Source: Gnetum montanum (Eukaryota; Streptophyta; Gnetopsida; Gnetales; Gnetaceae). Taken from it: a stretch of 64,000 nucleotides of DNA. Shown piece after piece: positions 59,314-64,000 of this stretch. The stretch lies in assembly GCA_015680685.1 (NCBI GenBank), contig MNCI01035006.1, positions 582,519-646,518 of the forward strand. Reading direction: 5' to 3'. The position numbers and the translations under genes were made by a program. Below the pieces are notes generated by a model. It made no database searches. It saw only the letters and a list, made by a program, of their open reading frames with translations, and was not told the origin of the DNA. Positions within the stretch are counted from its first letter, which is position 1. Every line of letters begins with the position of its first letter.

Positions 59314-62300
59314 GTTAGCATTCATCTTGAATTTTGGGGCTTGAGATATAATTTGAAGGTGAATATGCCAAAGAATTTGCATTTTTTCTGAAGTAGTTAG
59401 TTGTAAGGAGTTTGAAATAATTTTCTTTTGAAAAAGTGTGGTACATCTACGTTTCCAAATATTATATAAGATGGGATCTTCCATAGGAAATGAGAGTTTT
59501 TGGATCTGATAGGTAAGAAACCAAACATTACGGCCTCTTGTGTAAGAGTGCATGAGGGAAAAACCTTAGAAGCCCATTCCCAAGCATGCTGAGCAAATGG
59601 GCAAAGCCAAAAAACATGGACAAAGGTTTTAGGGTCATTACATAAAGGGCACTTAGGGGAGTGAATCCCAAGGTATGCTAAACGTTTCCCAATTGGAAGA
59701 CCTTGATGAAGAAAACACCAAAGGAATTGTTGAATTTTGGGAAGAGTCGGGAGATGCCAAATTTGGTTGAAAAGAGAGATCCAAAAATACTTTGATTCTT
59801 GTTTATTCCAAGATCGATTACAGCGTAGAATGACTTCGGAAGAATCGTGTAACAATTGGAAGGGAACATGTGGCTGATAAGGAAAATTTTTTGACCCATT
59901 AGACCAATAGAGGCCATGAAATAGACCTTGGATAGCACCATCTAGGTGTAATGATTGATGAAGAAATGAATGTATCTGGTGGAAGCAAAGCCGCATTGCT
60001 TTCGAAGCTCCATATAGGTTTTCAAACACTTCCCAAGAAATCCATTGATTAGCAAGACGAAGACAATTAAGGGAAATCACTCCCTTCTGGTACCAAATAA
60101 TGGCTAATCTTGCATTAGTAATGGCAAGAGGGGCAGGGGTCAAGGGTAACCACCAATGGCAAAGCATGGGAAGGAGAGTAGGGTTAAGATGGATATTAGA
60201 CCAATTAATATGATGGTGGAGAACTTGCCAGGCCTTCCAGATGCTTTTGAATACATGGGAACCAGGAATGGAGATGGAATGAGGAGAGAAAATCCAATTA
60301 ATAGGATGGATGTTTTTCCAAAAAGGCTTATGTTTAGGAAAACTTTGATGAAGCCTTAGTTGGAGAAGATTTCCAATTATGTCAGAGGTGTCCAGATGTT
60401 GCACTAACCACTTAGCAACTAAGGTGAGTCCCTATTTATAGGAATTCAATAGACCTAATCCTCCTTTGTTTCTAGGAAGAGTGACAATGTTCCAAGCAAC
60501 ACGATGAAAACCTCGTTGGGAATCTTTAGATGACCACATGAAGTCTCAAAATAACCGCTCCAAGTTTTGATAGGCTGTGTGGGAAGGAGCCCAGCACGAG
60601 GAATAACACACATGGGTAGAAGCACAAGTGGATTTACAAACAAGATATTTTCCTGCCAAGGTAAGGGGCTTAGTCTTCCACTTTTCAGTTTTCTTACGAA
60701 TACGAGAGATAACTAGCTCCCATAGTGTAGAAGTAGGACCATGAAATTGAAAAGGGATTTCCAAGAGCTTCATGATCTCATGGTCTTGGATTAATTTCCA
60801 TGGATAGATGGGGAGTTTACTATAATTGTTATGAAAACTATATATAGAAGATTTAGACCAATTAATGGTAGAACCAGAGAGAGAACAATATTGCTCTACT
60901 TGGGCTAAAAGTCATTGAACATTATCGGTTGTATTTTGGATTAGAAAAAAAGAGTCATCAGCAAAATGCATATTAAGCAGTTGATGTTGAGGAGAGGAAA
61001 AGCGCACTCCATATAGCATCCCTGATTGAATATCGTGGTTAATTTGATGGCAAAGGAAATCTGCAGTAATGATAAAGAGATAAGGGGCAAGAGGACAACC
61101 TTGTCTTACTGATCTATGTATTGCAAAGGGGGCGGTGATGCCAAAGGCGGTGGCTATTCTCGCATTAGCATTTGAGAAGAGACATTTCACCATATGAAGA
61201 TACTTGGAGCCAAAACCTAGTTTTGACATAGTTTGAAGGATAAAGTCCCACTTAATGTTGTCGTAGGCCTTGGCATAGTCCAATTTCATCAAAAGGATGT
61301 CTTGGCCATCATCGTCAGCCCACTGCAACCCTTCCCAAGTAGCCACTACATTATCTAAGATATAATGCCCTGGGACAAATCCAGTTTGTTGAGGGGATAT
61401 AATTTTATGAAGGAATTTTTTCAAACGTAAGGCTAAGCATTTGGCCCAAATTTTGTATACCACATTAAGAAGAGTAATGGGTCGTCAATTAGCTATACCA
61501 GTAGGGTCTCCTAATTTGGGAAGGAGGCGAATAATCCCAAGATTTAAATTTGGTCCAAGAGAACCAAGATGGATAGCCTCTTTAATTACTTGGAAAAGGT
61601 CATGGCCAACAAGATTCCAATGCCTCTGAAAAAACTCAACAGGGAAACCATCATATCCAGGAGCTTTCCCAGAGCTGAGTTTGAAACAAGCATGTTGAAG
61701 CTCTTCTTGAGTGATATTAGCATCGAGGATGTGAGACATGGATGAGTCAACTAACCTAGGATAGTTACGCATAGTGGCCTCAAATGATGAGAGATTCATT
61801 GGGGAAGCTATAAACAAGGCTTCAAAGTGCTCCTTAAGGTAAGAGAGAATACTATCATGATCAGTGATAATAACACCATCCCTAGAGAGAGTATCTGGGG
61901 ATGGAATGGAAGGAGAGCTGTTAAGATATTTAAAAAATTCCTTACATTGCTCATCTTGAATCTTCAACCAAGTAAGTCTACTTTTCATTAAGGCACTGTG
62001 GGCCTTGTGGACTTCCCAATATTGGAAAGTGGAGTGAACTTTAGTAGGTTCTTCATGAATGTGGGTATTAAAGGATTCTATGGATAACCTTTCCGTAAGA
62101 TTATTAATAGTTGAACAAATGTTGTTGTACTCTTGTCTAGAACGAGAGGCCACTTCCTTGCCAAACTTCCGTGCAAAGTTCCTCACCCTACTAGTGGTTT
62201 GCAGCCACCATTGGATCCAACCCACCTGACCTATGGGCCTAGGTTCGGCATTCCAAAGATTAGAAAGAAGTTGTTGAGACGAAGGAGAAGAGAATAAATT

Positions 62301-63080
62301 AGAGTGTAGGCGAAAGAGGTGGAGTCTGGTCCTATGTGAAGTACCAAATATTTGCATGGAAATGACGATGGGATAATGGTAAGATAACGTAGCATGTTGG
62401 TGAACCATAGTGGTGGAGATTGCCTACCAAAAGGATAGTGTGGAGAAGTAAAATTGATCTACCTGACTATATATTCGAGCCTGACCTAGACGAAGGTTAC
62501 TCCAAGTAAATCTATGTAGAGGTCTGCTTGAGTTATCCTTGACTCCATCAAGGAGATAAAATTGTTTTTTAAAGTTAGACCAAGGTTAAAATTCATGAGG
62601 AGGAAGTCGAAAAGGGACTCCCCCAAGTTTATCATGAGGGAATTCAATCATATTAAAATCTCCGCCAAAAATCCAAGGAATGGAAGAAAGAGAATAGGTT
62701 AGTTCCTGCCATAAGTTAGCCCGTTCCATGGAGTCATTTGGAGCATAAATAGAGCAAACCCCAAAGGGTCCATGGGAGGAGGAAAAGAGAGCCCAAGAAA
62801 CTCTTTGGCTTGAATCAGAACCAGAATGGATGAGTTTGTCTTTCCAATGGGCTGAAATGAGAATAGCTGCTCCACCTTTTCCATACACGTGGGAGGTAGC
62901 TATGGCTAAGGAGTGGGGAAGAAACCTATAAGCTGAAAACTCTAAGTCAGAAGCTAAACTTTTAATTTCCTGAAGAAGGATGATATCAAAGGTGGTATTC
63001 AGACTAGAGAGAAAATTACTAGCCCTTTTACCTTGAAGCCTATCTGTAAGGCCTCGAACATTCCAAGATACTAAATTCAT
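59314..63080 (-). pseudogene. LINE ORF2: endonuclease, reverse transcriptase, zinc-binding domain
   Basis: The start ATG at 63080 overlaps the ORF1 stop. The APE-type endonuclease is open at 63080-62586: MNLVSWNVRGL, LLQEIKS (catalytic Glu), YAPND and GGDFNMI. RT: SSGKAPGYDGFPVEFF (about 61670), IRLLPK, QTGFVPGHYILDNV, LMKLDYAKAYDNI (about 61290), RQGCPLAPYLF, and the catalytic box FADD at 60965-60954. The C-terminal zf-RVT region reads CPLCNDPKTFVHVFWLCPFA (about 59653). A frameshift near 59480-59500 moves the last part (IWKRRCTTLFQKK) to another frame that runs into the gap. In-frame stops at about 62586, 62423, 61482, 60909, 60543 and 60440. About 1,250 codons. Confidence 0.92.
63077..63080 (-). 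promoter_or_regulatory. ATGA stop-start overlap between LINE ORF1 and ORF2
   Basis: The ORF2 ATG (63080-63078) and ORF1 TGA (63079-63077) overlap as ATGA. Such overlaps allow the downstream ORF to be translated by reinitiation after termination. Confidence 0.7.
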
Positions 63081-64000
63081 GAGGAGGTAGAAGATGCAGG
63101 TAGGGAAAGAACTTCAGAGGATTTGAGGGTTGATGTGTCCACTTCCATTATGTTGGGGAGGACAACAAAGGGGTCGTTTGTAATAACTAGAACTATAGAA
63201 GAGGCTTTATGGGAGGGAGATAATGGTGGGTCAGAAAAGGAGGATGGTTTAGCTCTTTTCCTACCCCCATCATTCACTCCCTCAGTGGTTGAAATAGAGT
63301 CCTTGAAAGATTTAGACTGGGTGACTTTAGCTTGCGAAGTGATCTTTATAGAGGAGCTAGAATGAGGGACTTGTGTGGTAGAGGATTTTGGTTTGGAGAG
63401 AAAACTAGAGGTCTTGTGGGGAGTGGCTGCAAATTTAAATGTTTTCGGTAGGACTTGAGTTTCATCTATAGGGGAAGAACGATTTTGTGAAGGGTTGTTT
63501 GCATTTTTCTTCCTAGCTAAGGAAGGGCAAGCTGAGATGTGGTGATCAGCTCGATGAAAATAGCTGCAGGAGTTAGGAAGGTAAAAATAATCAACTTTTT
63601 GTGTGAACAATTTTCCTCCAGTTGCTAATGTGAGAGAGGTTTTCTTGTGAGAGATGTCTAGTTCTATACAGTAGCAATGAAACTGAATTCCATTAACCTC
63701 TACTCTGTGATCAGAGATAATGTGACCTCGAAGTCAAATTTCCATGGACGGACGACCAGGGTGGCATTTCGTGCTGGGAAAAAATAGGCTGAAAGGGCTT
63801 TCTTAACATGAGAAGCATCAGAGAGTTCTATGAGCACAAAGTTTCGGGCATAATATCGGGCATAGGAAACAGTTATGCCGTGAGATTGTAGAATAGATTT
63901 GATGTACAAATGGAGATTTACTGATCGGGGAATAAAATCCATAATTTGAATAAAAATGAACCGAGATGAAAATTCTTTAGCTACATTATCAAAAGGATTG
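63077..64000 (-). pseudogene. LINE ORF1 (DUF4283, zinc knuckle), 5' partial
   Basis: The frame is open from the window edge to 63700 (upstream NPFDNVAKEF, then MDFIPRSVNLHLYIKS and VVRPWKFDFEV, the DUF4283 W-x-x-x-F core). After a frameshift near 63700 it is open to the stop at 63077. The zinc knuckle near 63580-63530 reads C-SY-F-HRAD-H-HISA-C, i.e. CX2CX4HX4C with the second Cys replaced by Phe. A Ser/Lys-rich linker follows. ORF1 would bind LINE RNA. Confidence 0.85.

Larger units (their letters stand above)
59314..64000 (-). mobile_element. L1-type LINE, partial, minus strand
   Basis: ORF1 (DUF4283 and zinc knuckle) and ORF2 (endonuclease, RT, zinc-binding C-terminus) follow each other on the minus strand. 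The 5' end lies beyond 64000, and the 3' UTR and poly-A are lost in the gap. Its GC content and integrity are visibly higher than in the rest of the window, so it is probably the youngest element here. Confidence 0.93.

Noticed and set aside
59023-59344. ORFs across the gap with Gly or Pro runs
   Set aside because: Created by the poly-G run and unknown bases.

Overview
The window is repeat-dominated, AT-rich plant nuclear DNA. I find no intact host gene, RNA gene or CRISPR array. The lineage is a land plant: Ty3/gypsy elements primed by tRNA-Asp with a shared extra 3' ORF (Athila-like), a Ty3/gypsy element with two RNase H domains (Tat/Ogre-like), Ty1/copia elements and an L1-type LINE. The old, deeply nested, slowly purged insertions suggest a large genome, possibly a gymnosperm, but I cannot name the species.

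Layout. A Ty1/copia element (+) runs from its primer-binding site near 304 to about 26640. Its upstream LTR is cut by another LTR (1-278, minus), and its body is split by Athila-like element E3 (922-23577, minus, target duplication CTAAT). E3 is split by Athila-like element E1 (5165-13992, plus, target duplication CTTTG) and by a truncated copia 3' end (about 17307-18391). From 26920 to 27405 lies a LINE ORF1 (DUF4283/zinc-knuckle) fragment. From 27873 to about 59085 is a decayed Tat-like region bounded by two 2-kb direct repeats. It is interrupted by Athila-like element E2 (32480-45654, plus, target duplication CCATG/CTATG) and by an unidentified insert at about 49.4-53.0 kb. After a poly-G run and a 213-base gap, the remainder (59314-64000, minus) is a better preserved LINE with ORF1 and ORF2.

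The three Athila-like elements share one plan: LTR (TGATGA...TCATCA), tRNA-Asp primer site, gag, pol, a non-coding spacer, a third ORF starting MAPKRG (E1, E3) with a long coiled coil, a purine tract ATGGGGGTA or close to it, and LTR. E1 has lost pol completely. The most interesting signal is in the spacer. In all three elements it holds a second copy of the short palindromic module plus TATA box found in the LTR promoter, placed ahead of the third ORF, and in each family the module resembles that family's own LTR (GATATC type in E1, ATCGAT type in E2/E3). This looks like an internal, U3-derived promoter for the third ORF.

Decay is dominated by transitions. In E1's third ORF I count 29 in-frame stops over 1.7 kb with no frameshift, mostly TAG at apparent Gln positions, as expected from deamination of methylated CHG cytosines. 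Counts and alignments were made by eye.
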